Shown: positions 22,581 to 34,713 of the stretch, in pieces
Numbering within the stretch: position 1 is the first letter of the stretch
Layout: each line of letters begins with the position of its first letter
Assembly: GCA_014529385.2 (NCBI GenBank)
Contig: CM043963.1
Location: 78,106,912 to 78,170,911, forward strand
Direction: 5' to 3'
Length of the DNA: 64,000 nucleotides
Source: Adiantum capillus-veneris
Lineage: Eukaryota; Streptophyta; Polypodiopsida; Polypodiales; Pteridaceae
Program-made: the position numbers and the translations under genes
The notes under the pieces: generated by a model
The model's input: the letters and a program-made list of their open reading frames with translations, nothing else
What the model was told of the DNA's origin: nothing
The model's database searches: none

Positions 22581-22895
22581 GGTCACGTCCTCCCGGGCTT
22601 AGTTGCCAGCTGCTCCAGCACACGCCTGCTCACTTTCTCCAATTTCAGTCAGCTTTGGCAAGAGTTCGCAGGTCGACATTTTGACATTTTTATTTGGGCT
22701 CATTTCGGCCTTCGTTTCCATTACAGGCAATACTGCACATGCTATTTTGTCATTTTGTGCACAATTTCTGTCAGTGCCGTTTTCTGCATAATAGGTGCCT
22801 TATAGTCTTCTACGGTTTGTGCTATATAGCACAGGTTGTTCCTGATCCATTTATCCTATTTTTGGGCAATTTTCACATCAGGTGCAGCATTTACC

Positions 22896-25800
22896 ATGGC
22901 TGACAACAACAACACAGATGTGTTCAAGATGTTTGTTGTTGAGGACAGGTTGGTTGGGGACAACTACCCTATGTGGGCTTATATGATGCAACGTGTTCTT
23001 GTGTCAAAGGGTGTCTGGAACATTGTGCAGGGCATTGATGTACGTCCTGGTTTTGAGGATGTAGGCAATGTTGAGGATGTTGCAGGTCTTGCTACAAGGA
23101 TTGCAACTGTTAGAGTTGTTTTGCCTGCGGCATAACAACCTCGTTGGGATGTTAAGGATTTGCAGGCTCATGCATTGATTGCGTTGCCTATGAAGCGCAC
23201 CATTGTTCCTCACATCCATTCAGAAAAATCTGCAAATCAGGCTTGGGATATTCCAGTAGGTCTTTATGCAAGCCGCAATGAGGCTAAAATTGCTTTGTTG
23301 CGTAAAGAGCTAGAGTCGAAGATTATGCATGAGGAAGATGATATGGACACATTCTTTGCTAGTGTCAAGGATATCAATGAGCAACTTATTTCTGCAGGTG
23401 AAGTTATTTCAGACTGTTCCCTTGTGCAGGCTGTTCTTGATGCCTTACCAGATTCTTACCAGACTTTTTGCTAGTACTTGGAGACTTATGACCCAAGGAA
23501 ATCCAGAAGTTGTCAAGTTTGATGCATTATGTACATTGCTGTTGCAAGAGTCACTTTCCAGAAAAAACAGGACTAGACAGCGTGCAGTTGAACAGTCTTT
23601 TATTTCTTCTCAAAGAAAGGGTGGTAACAGCAATGCAGCCACTTCTTTTGGTTCTTTTGTGAGTGGCAAAAATTTTGTTCCTAATGCTTCTGCTGGCAGC
23701 AATTCGTCTAGAAATTCTGGTGATAAGGGCAAAAAGAAGATGCGTTGCCATTATTGTAAAGCCAATGATCGCTTGATCAAGTCGTGTCCTAAGTTGAAGG
23801 CCAAAGAGGCTAAGAAGAAAGAGGGTGGTTCCACTGCAAATGCTGGTTCCACTACAAATGCAACCATTGTTGAGTCTTCTGTGAAAGGAGACTGTGTTGC
23901 TAATGTTGATGCAAAATGGGCTTTCAGCGTAGAGTGCACTTACAATCCTGTTGTCCATGATGCATGCTTGTCAGTTGCTGCAGATTCACATGTGTAGTAT
24001 TTTGACAGTGGTGCTACAAAGCACATTACCTCACATCGTGAATTGTTTACCTCTCTCGAGTCTGTCTCTCATGGGAATTCAGTCACTTGTGCCAACAATG
24101 CCTCTTATCTACTTCAGGGAGTTGGAAAGATTGTACTTACTACTGCTAATGGCAGTTCTTTCACACTTGTTGATGCACTTTATGTACCTAGGATCAAGAA
24201 GAATCTCTTGTCTCTATCCACACTTGCTAGAGTTGGACTTGTAGTCAAATTTGTGGATGACAGATGTAAAATTCATGATCTCATTTTTCGTGATGAAATT
24301 GTTACATCTGGCCTTTTGTGCCGTGGGCTGTATAAGCTCACTTTGTATGATAAGTGTGGACAAAATTTTGCAAATGCTGTTGCAGATTCAAGGGCTATTT
24401 CAGATGCAAAACTTTGGCATGCACATTTTGGTCATCTGAATTTTGCTAGTTTGCTGCGTTTGCAGAAATCTGATATGGTTGCTTCTTTGCCGCCTCTTGA
24501 AGAACCTGTCAAAAATGTTTGTGAAGGCTGTATTTTGGGTAAGATGCAGTGTTCTAAGTTTCCAAAGGATGGTTCAGCTCGGGCCACATGCAGGTTGCAG
24601 CTTGTGCATAGTGATGTTTGTGGGCCCATGCAAACTCCGTCCTTGGGCGATTACCTGTACTTCGTGACTTTCATTGATAATTACTCCAGCCATGCATGGG
24701 TATTTCCGCTTAAAGCGAAGTCCGAAGTTTTCATGTGCTTCAAACAGTTTCTGGCTATGGCTGAAAATGTCTTGAAATGTACTATAGGCACCCTCCGTTC
24801 CGATCGAGGGGGGGAGTATATGTCTCATGAATTTAATGCATTTCTGGCTAGTCGTGGGATGAAACACCAATGTACAGTGCCTTATACACCTCAGCAAAAT
24901 GGTGTTGCTGAGACGAAAAAGAGGTCACTGGCGGAAATGGCACGATGTATGGTCAAAAGTCAAGCTTTGCAGCATTCTTTTTGGCTTGAGGCCATCATGT
25001 GTGTCACTTATGTACTTAACAGGTGTCCTACGAAATCTTAGCAGTCTATTACTCCATATGAAGCATGGCATGATAGAAAGCCTTCTATTGAGCACATGCA
25101 TGTTTTTGGATGTTTGGCATATGCTTTGGTGCCACAAGTGCAGCACAGAAAATTCGATGATAAGGTTGTCAAATGTATTTTTGTTGGTTATAGTGCTGAA
25201 ATCAAAGGTTACAGGTTATATCATCCGCAAACAAAACGTATTCTGGTTTCACGGGATGTAGTGTTTGTGGAAGATTGTGTTCAGCCCTTGCTGTCATGTA
25301 CTAGAGACAGTAATGTAAGCTCACAGGACATTATGACACATTGTTGCCTCTTTTCAGTGGTGGAAATACGAATGTAAGTTCCAATGAGGCAAATGTTACA
25401 GATCAGCCTATTACTAATGCAGATGTACATTATGTACTTGATGAGGAAAGGGTTGAAAATGAGCAGGCTAGAGGTATGCCAAAATGGCTGGTGCACACAT
25501 TGCGTGACAAAAAATTGGATGCACCTTTGTCTAGTCGTACTTGTTCAGGCTCTCGCCATGCATATTATGCATCGGATTGTTATGCTTTGGATGTGTCTAG
25601 CTTACATGATGTTGAGGAGCCTCTGTCTTTTGATGAAGCATAGAATTCAAAAAATTGGATGGCTGCCATGCAATCAGAATATGATGCACTTATAGAAAAT
25701 GACACATGGACTTTATGTGATTTGCCTCCTGGCAAAAAGGCCATTGGTATGAAGTGGGTTTACAAGTTGAAACGCAAGCTGGATGGTGAGATTGATCGCC

Positions 25801-27152
25801 ATAAGGCTCGAATTGTTGCAAAAGGTTATGCACAACAAAAATGCATAGATTATGAAGAGACTTTTGCTCCCACTTGTCGTATGACTACTGTGCGTTTTCT
25901 ATGTGCATTGGCACCTCATTTTGGTTGGGATGTACATCAATCAGACATTGTTACTGCTTTCTTGAATGGTGACATATTTGAGGAAGTTTATGCAACGCAG
26001 CCTTGCGGTTTTGTCATAAAAGGACAAGAGGACAAAGTGTGAAAATGTAAGAAGGCTTTGTATGGGTTGAAGCAATCTCCTCGTGCTTGGTATGAGAAAG
26101 CTCACACTCATTTGGTTAAACAAGTCTTTCGTAACAATCCAATAGAAAGCACATTGTATGTAAAGCGTGAGGATGATGTATTTCTCATTGTGGTTCTCTA
26201 TGTCGATGATTTGCTGATCACTGGACCAAATGAGAGACATATTGTTGAATTTAAGGCTGATTTGAATGCTACTTTCAAGATGAAAGATTTGGGGCTGTTG
26301 CATCATTATTTGGGTATACAGTTTAAGCAGTGTGATGGTGGTATTGCCTTGTGTCAGAAAAGTTACATAGAGACATTGCTATGTAAGTTTGGACTTGAGG
26401 ATTGGAAACCAATTGCCACTCCCATGGAAACAGGTTTGAAGTTGAGTCTACATGATGTTGGCAATCCTGCTGATGTCACTCTTTACCAAACTGCTGTTGG
26501 TTGCCTCATTTATGTATGCAACACGAGGCGAGATATTCAGTTTGCAGTCTCACAGGTCAGCAGATTCATGCATAGCCCAGGGTCTAAGCATTGGCAGGTT
26601 GTCAAGAGGATTTTCCGCTACCTTAGATGCACTTTACATCTTGGCTTGTTTTATCCCAAGGGGGGATCATTGCCGCTAGACTTACATGCTTTTTCGACTC
26701 AGATTGGGCTGGTTGTTTTGACACGCGAGTGTCCACAAGTGGTTTTTGTTTCATGCTTGGCAGTTCATGTATATCATGGTTGAGCAAGAAGCAACCTACT
26801 GTGGCCACTTTGAGTTGTGAGGCTGAGTACAGGGCAGTCTTCACAGCTACGATTGAGTGTGTATGGCTCAGACGCCTTGGCTGATTTGGGTGTTGGATAG
26901 GACTCTGCCAACACTATCTACACTGACAGTCAGAGCGCATTGGCAGTTGCGAGGAACCCAGTTTTTCATGCTCGCACAAAGCACATTGAGGTGCATTACC
27001 ACTATGTCAGGGAGAGGCTCTCAGCAGGAGAGATCATCTTGGATTATGTGCCAACATAGGACAACCTTGCAGATATTTTCACAAAGGCATTGTCTCGTGA
27101 GAAGCTTGAACCTTTCCACAAAGCTTTGGGCTTACTCCCCTTTGTGGACTGA
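22896..27152 (+). pseudogene. Copia gag-pol polyprotein, broken
   Basis: Starts at the ATG of MADNNNTDVFKMFVVE. The gag knuckle reads CHYCKANDRLIKSC, with Arg where the zinc-binding His should be. Protease has YFDSGATKHIT (about 23998). Integrase has LWHAHFGHLNF, the zinc cysteines CEGCILGKM, DNYSSHAW and SDRGGEYM (about 24800). RT has MKWVYKLKR (25750), SDIVTAFLNG (25942), KKALYGLKQSPRAWYE and catalytic LYVDDLLITG (26198). RNase H has FFDSDWAGCFDTRVSTSG (26690), LSCEAEYRAV and YTDSQSALAVARN. In-frame stops lie at 23133, 23472, 23995, 25039, 25641 and 26040, with frameshifts near 23470, 25360, 26670 and 26880. No protein can be made without readthrough. Confidence 0.92.
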
Positions 27153-27213
27153 TCATGTCCTCAGGGCATGGCACTTCCCTTTACTCATGTGCTAGCTCTC
27201 GTTCACCGCATCA

Positions 27214-27227
27214 CTCCAGGGGGGATT
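27214..27227 (+). other. Polypurine tract
   Basis: CTCCAGGGGGGATT immediately precedes the 3' LTR; plus-strand primer of the copia element. Confidence 0.7.
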
Positions 27228-27402
27228 TGTTACCATACATATGTGGTAGTGATGTGTGTGAACACACTAGGACCGCCGGGGCATTTTTTTCCTCTTTAGG
27301 AGGTTTTTTCCCCCGAGCATTGTATAAACGCCCATCACTCTAGGGCTATCTATCTTTCCATTGCACACTAAGTAACACACTCTCTGCAACCTAATTCCAA
27401 CA
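27228..27402 (+). repeat. 3' LTR (175 bp, internally deleted)
   Basis: Same ends as the 5' LTR. A roughly 50-bp block before TCTCTGCAAC is missing, and there are several point differences, so it is not freshly inserted. Confidence 0.88.
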
Positions 27403-27624
27403 TATATATTTGCCAATGATATTGAATATTTGTCTATCTGTTGACTCCAGCTCTAAGAGAAAATGGCCGATGAAGAACAAGATATTGGCACCCAATCACT
27501 GCCCGATGATCAACAACAAGCGGATGTTAATCCATTTTAGTGCATGAAGTCTCTGGCACATGGCAGGTCAGCACAACAAGCGATGTGTACTGCTCGACGA
27601 CTCTCAAAATGGGCAAATCCAAAC
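27403..27624 (+). other. Old flank of the copia element with a tiny ORF
   Basis: This continues the DNA that the copia element split. It holds a 25-residue frame, ATG at 27463 to TAG at 27540 (MADEEQDIGTQSL...), preceded by an acceptor-like CTCCAG. It may be an exon start of a broken gene; no match is known. The gypsy-derived block begins at about 27625. Confidence 0.3.
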
Positions 27625-29138
27625 CACATGCAATGAATGACACAAAATTGGGGCAACAAGAGCTTGATCTTCCTTCAGAAGAACATTCAAAATTCCCTCT
27701 TAGTAGGCTTAAAGGGCTCTGGAAAAGCCCCAAGAAAAAATACACTCACTCTCTTTGGATATCTTGCAAATGGTAGGCCAAAAGCCCTAAAAAATGATTA
27801 AAAAACCCCTTTAATAGCGGTTCCCTATGCATCTTTGTAATATCTATTTTCTTTTTTTTTAAAATGTTGGGTACATTACACCTTTAGACAGCCATAGCAT
27901 TGCTTTGTCTTGCTCACAACACTGACCAACTTTGGCTACACCATCATTGCCCAACCCCTTGTTCAACATTCATGTTCAACAATAAACACGCTTATTGAAC
28001 TTGAGAACCTACAACACCAAACTCACAACCAAGCACACTAGAAAACCACAACCACTCAGAGGGGGTCACTAAGTATAAATTGTGTATATCACTCACGTTC
28101 AATGAGTATTTTTAAAAATCTTTATTTGTGAATTTTTGACAAAGAAAACACAACCTTTTCCTATTCAGTCTGTATGCGTTTTCCCGAATTTCATTTTATG
28201 GTACCCTTATGTATGTGAAAATGTGCAAATGTGAAAATACAATAAAATCTAGTAAGCCCTTTTGCTGCACTCACGTGATAGTCACAAAGTTATTAGGCGA
28301 TCCCCCCAAGTACAACCATATGTACAAGATATATACAAAGCTATGTCTCTATTGCATATTATCTCTTTCAGGTGGGTTGCCCAACCCCCTTGGCCACAAT
28401 CTGATGCACATCAGGCACAAAACCCATGTCAAAGTACATCTTGAGTTGCACACCATTCAGCTGGTGCCTAAGAAGCTTACTATTTGCTTGTACCAACTAA
28501 TAGGTCCCATTAGGAAAGGCCTTCTACACCTTGTATGGACCCGTTCACTTGTTCTTGAACGTATTCAGGAAAGTTAAATCCAAGTATCTCTCATATGTAT
28601 TACTAGGTTGATAAAATGAAAAAAACTCTCAGACGCATGTAAGGTAATACTAATGTAGACACGACCCCCACTTCAAATGCTTATGACTTGGTCAGTTGAA
28701 CACTTATTTGGTGGTATCTAAGAAGAAAAACATGGAAATCAAACTCAACACTTTGATCTCATAAATTTAGACATCATCCAAGCCCTCTTTGTATGTGCAC
28801 CATCTCGTACAGTTTTGCAACACACTTTGACCTTCACCTTGCCATAACTTGCACACTAGAACTTCGAATGATGGGCCGTTTGGATGAGGTCAAAATTCAC
28901 ATTGAAGAGGACAAAATTATAACTTCAACATGAAATTTACACATATTTGAGTATTCATCCATATACCACCAAATCCTTGCAGTGAAACCACCTAAGATAT
29001 TCATGACCAGATCCCCTTGCGTTCACTGGTTCTTCACACATGCTCATAGAGGTTTTCTACATGCTCATAGAATCTAGAAAACCTCTATGAGCATCCACAA
29101 CCCTATTTTTTACCATTTTTAGCATCAAGGAACTTTGG
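27625..29138 (-). repeat. Gypsy-derived block R, copy 1
   Basis: The block starts ACACAAAATTGGGGCAACAAGAG and recurs at 31.17, 34.22, 37.98, 41.03 and 62.85 kb. On the minus strand, 28590-28370 reads the end of a gypsy polyprotein (ANSKLLRHQLNGVQ preceded by KVWKAFPNGTYQLVQ), the typical post-integrase region. The rest looks like the 3' non-coding part of the element. This copy is cut at GGTTGCACCA (29138), where the extensin-like fragment begins. Confidence 0.65.
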
Positions 29139-29154
29139 TTGCACCAACTTTGGT

Positions 29155-29596
29155 TGGAGGAAGAGGACAAACCCTCACCCGCCTACAAACCCAAGCCCGT
29201 CTACAAGCCTAAGCCCATCTACAAACCCAAGCCCATCTACAAGCCTAAACCCATCTACAAGCCCAAGCCCATTTACAAACCTGAACCCGTCTACAAGCCC
29301 AAGCCTATCTACAAGCCCAAGCCCGTCTACAAGCCCAAACGCGTCTACAAGCCCAAGCCTATTTACAAGCCCAAGCCCGTCTACAAGCCACCAGTATACA
29401 AGCCCAAGCCTATCTACAAGCCACCAGTCTACAAGTCTCCACCCCCTCCTCCCTACTACGAGCCATCTCCTGTCTATAAGTCTCCACCCCCTCCTCCCTA
29501 CTATGAGCCGTCTCCTACCTACAAGTCTCCTTCACCCCCCACTTATCAGAAGCCATCCCCCGTCTACAAATCCCCTCCTCCCCCATATGTCACACG
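29155..29596 (+). pseudogene. Captured fragment of the proline-rich/extensin-like gene
   Basis: Carries [11 protein letters not shown] repeats then [14 protein letters not shown] units, nearly identical to 46216-46648 of the gene at 46.15 kb. The copy lacks the signal peptide, promoter and last about 15 codons. Its left junction lies in GAGGAAGA-GACAAACCC; its right junction is after CCATATGTCACAC, where sequence matching 59912 onward (TGGTGTTGGGACATGAAGC) takes over. One KPKP spacer region differs. The frame stays open from about 29139 to 29642 but starts and ends in transposon DNA, so a functional product is unlikely. Confidence 0.88.
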
Positions 29597-30217
29597 GACC
29601 AAAAAATGGTGTTGGGACATGAAGCTATGGTTTTTGGGATAAATTAGTTCACAAGGGGCTTGGACATTGTTTATAATGTTGGCTTGCAAGTAGCACACAC
29701 ATCATGCACGAAACACAAGAGGCTCTCACTCTTTCACTGAAAACCACATGAATTTCACTCAAGTGACTGTATCCTTACATTTGTCGCATATTCTGAAAGG
29801 GTTTACATAGTGATCGCAAGGACCTCTGTTGCTATGAAGAGGTTTTGAGCAAGGAGCACAATAAAGGACCTCTTCTTTAAAGTAATCTTTAGTGACGGAT
29901 GTACTCTCGCACTGGGCGCAACACAAAACACTGGCTCCACTTGCACCCTTATCTCTTCAGAACAACAACATAAGAAAATGTGTGAAGGTGGATGTGAGAA
30001 AGTAGGAAGAGGTTATAACCGCCCTAATTACCTCTAGCAATATTGATCAATGATTTGGAGCCAAAATATGAAAATTTGAGGACTTTATTCTATTTTCTTA
30101 AAAAAATAACAAAGCATTTGTTACTTTTTATAAATAATTATACAAACATGATAGCTATTTATCATCGAATTAAACACACCTACTTGATTAACATAAATTA
30201 GCATGTTTGATAAAATT

Positions 30218-30248
<31 letters not shown>

Positions 30249-31072
30249 TTGAATTATCATCCACAGAGGTCAGATATGACCTATGGGACCGAAAACAAAA
30301 AAACATCATAACAGGTTCTACAAAAAGAGAGGGGTTGCGGCCTACATCTCATTTAAGGACCGAGGGTCCAAAAAAAGAGGGGAAAGATAGGATGAAGAAA
30401 TCCAATGGAGAGGGGGGTAAGGAGGAAGCCGGTTTGGGAGTTTGGAACTCTTGAATAATGGCTTTACCTCTGCAATAGACTGCCCATTTCCCTGTTGTGT
30501 GTGCTTCTTGCATCTTTTGGAGTTCTGCCTTCTTCTTCTTGACTTGAGCCGGTGTGAGATCTTTTGCAAACCACATTTTGGTGTCCTTGAGAAACCACGA
30601 TTGCTCATCTCATCATCATCATGGAAATTATCCTCGCTAAAATTGGTTGTAGTGGGACTTGAATCATCAATATTTCTCTCCTCTGTCTCCTCCTCAACCA
30701 AACTAGTAAGTGTGAGAGTCTCAAAGATGATATCCACGTCATTAGTGGCAAAAATGGTTCTCCCCCAACTGTTATTGGAACTACAAACCAAAGTTTTGGT
30801 TGGTGGATTGATGGGATATAGATGACTTGTAGAAGAGAAACTCAAAGTGAGTGACATTGGTATTATGTTACAAGCTCTCACAACACCCATGCTCTCTCAG
30901 AAACACCTTTTAAAGACACAATTTACACTAGCAGATCACCGTTGCACACTTTCCAATTCTCACACACCTGAAAAAACCATAAGACACCATGAACCCACAA
31001 GCAAAACTTGTTTCAACCCTTACAACACACATGACTACTCAATCTCACTCTCTTAACACAAAACACCGCTAG
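29597..31072 (+). repeat. Partial copy of the inverted-repeat right arm
   Basis: Matches the right arm in the same orientation: 59912-60494, then a LINE fragment, then 61170-61440. It jumps directly to 62550-62710, skipping the roughly 1.1 kb that holds the tnp2 DUF4216-like part. It is followed by the G-rich edge of block R, as in the right arm. Confidence 0.8.
30245..30607 (-). mobile_element. 5'-truncated LINE fragment, 3' end on a (GA)n tract
   Basis: The 3' end carries the hairpin AGGTCATATCTGACCT after GGTCCCAT, directly beside (GA)13 at 30219-30244. Reading inward on the minus strand, a frame gives MWFAKDLTPAQVKKKKAELQ then GKWAVYCRGKAIIQEF, which resembles the C-terminal part of plant or algal LINE ORF1 proteins. 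No RT is present between that ORF and the tail, so it is probably a non-autonomous (ORF1-only) derivative. Paralogues lie at 36991-37353 and 60541-60932. Confidence 0.55.
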
Positions 31073-31076
31073 TTTT

Positions 31077-31103
31077 GTGTGTGTGTGTGTGGGGGGGGGG
31101 GGG
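31077..31103 (+). repeat. (GT)n followed by a G run
   Basis: GT repeats running into about 13 G. It marks the edge of block R; the counterpart in unit 2 has expanded to 37822-37905. Confidence 0.9.
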
Positions 31104-34100
31104 AACATCCACACTGTCGACATTGAGAAACTCCACAAGAGCAGGAGAAAGAGAAGGGGGGAAGGAGAAATGACACAAAATTGAGGCAACAACAGCTTGA
31201 TCTTCCTTCAGACGAACATTCAAAATTCCCTCTTAGTAGGCTTAAAGGGCTCCGAAAAAGCCCCAAGAAAAAATACACTCACTCTCTTTGGATCTCTTGC
31301 AAATGGTAGGCCACAAGCCCTAAAAAATGATTAAAAAACCCTTTAATAACGGAGCCCTATGCATCTTTGTAATATCTATTTTCCTTTTTTTTAAATGATG
31401 GGTACATTACACCTTTAGACAACCATAGCATTGCTTTGTCTTGGTCACAACACTGACCAACCTTGGCTACACCATCATTGCCCAAACCCCTTGTTCAACA
31501 TTCATGTTCAATAATAAACACGCTTATCGAACTTGAGAACCTACAACACCAGACTCACAACCAAGCACACTAGAAAACCACAACCACTCGGAGGGGGTCA
31601 CTATGTATAAATTGTGTATATCACGTGCGTTCAATGACTATTTCTAAAAATATTTATTTGTGAATTTTTGACAAAGAAAACACACCCTTTTCCTATTCAA
31701 ACTGTATGCTTTTTCCCAAATTTCATTTTATGGTACCCTTATGTATGTGAAAATGTGAAAATAAAATAAAATTTAGTAACCCCTTCTGCTGCACTCACGT
31801 GATAGTCACAAAGTTATTAGGCGCTCCCCCCAAGTACAACCATATGTACAAGATATATACAAAGCTATGTCTCTATTGCATATTATCTCCTCAGGTGGGT
31901 TGCCCAACCCCCTTGGCCACAATCTGATGCACATCAGGCACAAAACCCATGTCAAAGTACATCTTGAGTTGCACACCATTCAACTGGTGCCTAAGAAGCT
32001 TACTATTTGCTTGTACTAACTAATAGGTCCCATTAGGAAAGGCCTTCTACACCTTGTATGGACCCCTTCACTTCTTCTTGAACTTCTTCAAGAAAGTTAA
32101 ATCTAGGTATCTCTCATATTTATTACCAGGTTGATAAAATGAAAAACCCTCAGACCCATGTAAGGTAATACTAATCTAGACACGACCCCCACTTCAAATG
32201 CTTATGACTTGGTCCGTTGAACACTTTTTTGGTGGTATCTGAGAAGAAAAACATGGAAATCAAAATCAACACTTTAATCTCATAAATTTAGACATCATCC
32301 AAGCCCTTTTTGTATGTGCACCATCTCGTACAGTTTTGCAACACACTTTGACCTTCACCTTGCCATAACTTGCACACCAGAACTTCGATTGATGGGCCGT
32401 TTGGATGAAGTCAAAAATCACATTGAAGAGGACAAAATCATAACTTCAACATGAAATTTACGCAGATTTGAGAATTCATCCATATACTACCAAATCCTTG
32501 CAGTGAAACCACCTAAGATATTCATGATTAGATCCCCTTGCGTTCACTGGTTCTTCACACATGCTCATAGACGTTTTCTACATGCTCATAGAATCTAGAA
32601 AACCTCTATGTGCATCCACAACCCTATTTTTTACCATTTCTAGCATCAAGTAGCTTTGGTTGCACCATCATTACCCAACCCCCTTGTTGAACATTTATGC
32701 TCAACCAAAAGCACGTTTATTGAACTTGAATCTCACAATATCAAGCAAATACTTGAGTGACATAAAAATTCAACTACTACTACATGTACAATGTTTTATA
32801 ATTGCATCTTGAAAACCCTCTTCAATCAAGTAGCCCCACCTCTTCAGCCACGGTTTGTTGCACATCTGGCATCAATAACTTGTCAAAATACAACTTGAGC
32901 TATGCCCTCCATTGAATTTATGCCTGAGATGCTTACCATTCATCTGCACAAGCTGATAGGTACCATTTGGAAAATCTTGGTATACCTTATATCGTATAGT
33001 TCACTTATTCTTGATATTGTTTTGGAACGTGAAATCCAAATAACTCTTGTACTTCATCACCAAGTTGTCCTTCTCTATACCCTTCTCTATTAAGCATTGG
33101 TTGAACTTGGCAACTTGTTTCTCCTTCTGCTTTACATAAAATTCCACCACAACTTCTCTATTCATCTGTAGGGTTTCAAGACAAGTGATCCTATCCTACC
33201 AAACATTGTTTTGAGTTGTGTTAACTTTCTCACCATATACCTTTTAATGTGCCCCGTGTATGCATGTACATGTAGAACTAGCTCTTTGCCATAAACCAAG
33301 TCAAACGGGGTGAAATTAGTAGCAAGCATGTCCTAGGTTCTATAAGCCCATAAAAACTTCATAAGGTTAGCTTCCTATTGTTCTACCTATTTGTAGACAT
33401 AATTTGTGAGCATTTACATGATCTACCCATTTGCACTTTCAACCAAATTATTGCAGTAAGGATGATAGGGTGAAGAAAACAGGTACTAAATTCCCAACTT
33501 CTTAACCAAATCCTGCACTAATTTGCTACAAATCCCATGACCTCTATTAGAACTGAAAACCTAGGGTACCCCAAAAGGGCAACAAATATAATCAAATAAA
33601 AATTGTGCCATTGTGTGCGCATTTATCTCTTGATGTTTTTGCTTTTGACAAACCTAGTAAGATACTCAATGGTACCAATAATGTACTTCCTACCCTTTAA
33701 TGATTTGGGAAGAGGACCAATAGCATCCAAATTCCATTTGTTGTTTGAGCAACAATGGCTCCTTGTGACTGTGTTACCAATCTTTGTTCTCCTATGATTT
33801 GGCACTCATGGTAGGTCTTACACCAATAATGAACGTGTTGTACGATGAAAGGCTACCAACTTCTTAGTAGCCCATCACGACCATAAACCATAAGATCTTC
33901 TCTCACAAGAGTGAACCTGTGTGCCTTTTGGACAATTCTTCTCTTTTTCAACTTTGACATGATGGACAAACACTAACCGGTACCCACAAATCATCAACAT
34001 CTTTCAAGGTCTCCCTTCTTGATTACATGGCTAGTGCCACATAAAAACCTACTACATGTATTTGCAAACAATTACTGACAAGTTGATTTGCGATCTAATT

Positions 34101-34126
34101 CTTCTCTCTCTTAGCACAAAACACCG
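31104..34126 (-). pseudogene. Gypsy-derived block R, copy 2: decayed integrase and 3' region
   Basis: Minus strand, inward from 34126: degenerate RNase H/zinc-finger sequence, integrase core with WNLDAIGPLPKSLKGRKYII then TIEYLTRFVKSK (33740-33623), and a post-integrase stretch with EVVVEFYVKQKEKQVAKFNQ (about 33160-33100) and YQDFPNGTYQLVQMNGKHLR (about 32990-32920). A second, diverged post-integrase module lies at 32100-31860. The segments at about 31450 and 32660 are paralogous, so the block itself contains an old internal duplication. Many stops; no LTR pair was recognised. Confidence 0.65.
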
Positions 34127-34713
34127 CTAGTTGGCGGGGGGGGGGGCACTCACATCCACACTATCGACATTGAGAAACACCACAGGAGTAGGAGAAAGAG
34201 ACGGTGGGAAGGAGAAATGACACAAAATTGGGGCAACAAGAGCTTGATCTTCCTTCAGAAGAACATTCAAAATTCCCTCTTAGTAGTCTTAAAGGGCTCC
34301 GAAAAAGCCCCAAGAAAAAATACACTCACTCTCTTTGGATCTCTTGCAAATGGTAGGCCAAAATCCCTAAAAAATGATTAAAGAAACCCTTTAATAATGG
34401 TGCCCTATGCATCTTTGTACTATCTATTTTCTTTTTTTTTAAATGTTGGGTACATTACACCTTTAGATACCCATAGCATTGCTTTGTCTTGCTCACAACA
34501 CTGACCAACTTTGGCTACACCATCATTGCCCAACCCCTTGTTCAACATTCATGTTCAACAATAAACACGCTAATTGAGCTTTAGAACCTACAGCACCAAA
34601 CTCAAAACCAAGCACACTAGAAAACCACAACCACTCAGAGGGGGTCACTAAGTATAAATTGTGTATATCACTCAATGAGTATTTTGAAAAATCTTTATTT
34701 GTGAATTTTTGAG
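34127..34713 (-). repeat. Gypsy-derived block R, copy 3 (short)
   Basis: Begins at the same G-run edge (ACCGCTAGTTGGCG then G) and repeats the first about 580 bp of block R head-to-tail after copy 2. It ends at GTGAATTTTTGA, where a different gypsy integrase is joined. Confidence 0.75.

Larger units (their letters stand above)
22340..27402 (+). mobile_element. Complete Ty1/copia retrotransposon, TSD TATAT
   Basis: 5063 bp bounded by LTRs at 22340-22565 and 27228-27402, both beginning TGTTACCATA and ending CTAATTCCAACA. TATAT flanks both ends (22335-22339 and 27403-27407). The primer site TGGTATCAGAGCA is at 22568, and the purine tract CTCCAGGGGGGATT lies just before the 3' LTR. The interior carries gag, protease, integrase, RT and RNase H in copia order, but the frame is broken. 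The 3' LTR lacks about 50 bp present in the 5' LTR. Confidence 0.92.

Noticed and set aside
30342-30890. 182-codon minus frame repeated at 37088-37636
   Set aside because: A chimera of CACTA-arm and LINE sequence reading across their junction; the repeat is due to the segmental duplication.
32902-33093. Recurring 60-64 codon plus-strand frames in the gypsy blocks (also 33603, 39710, 40411, 42798, 43500)
   Set aside because: Antisense shadows of the minus-strand integrase and post-integrase remnants.
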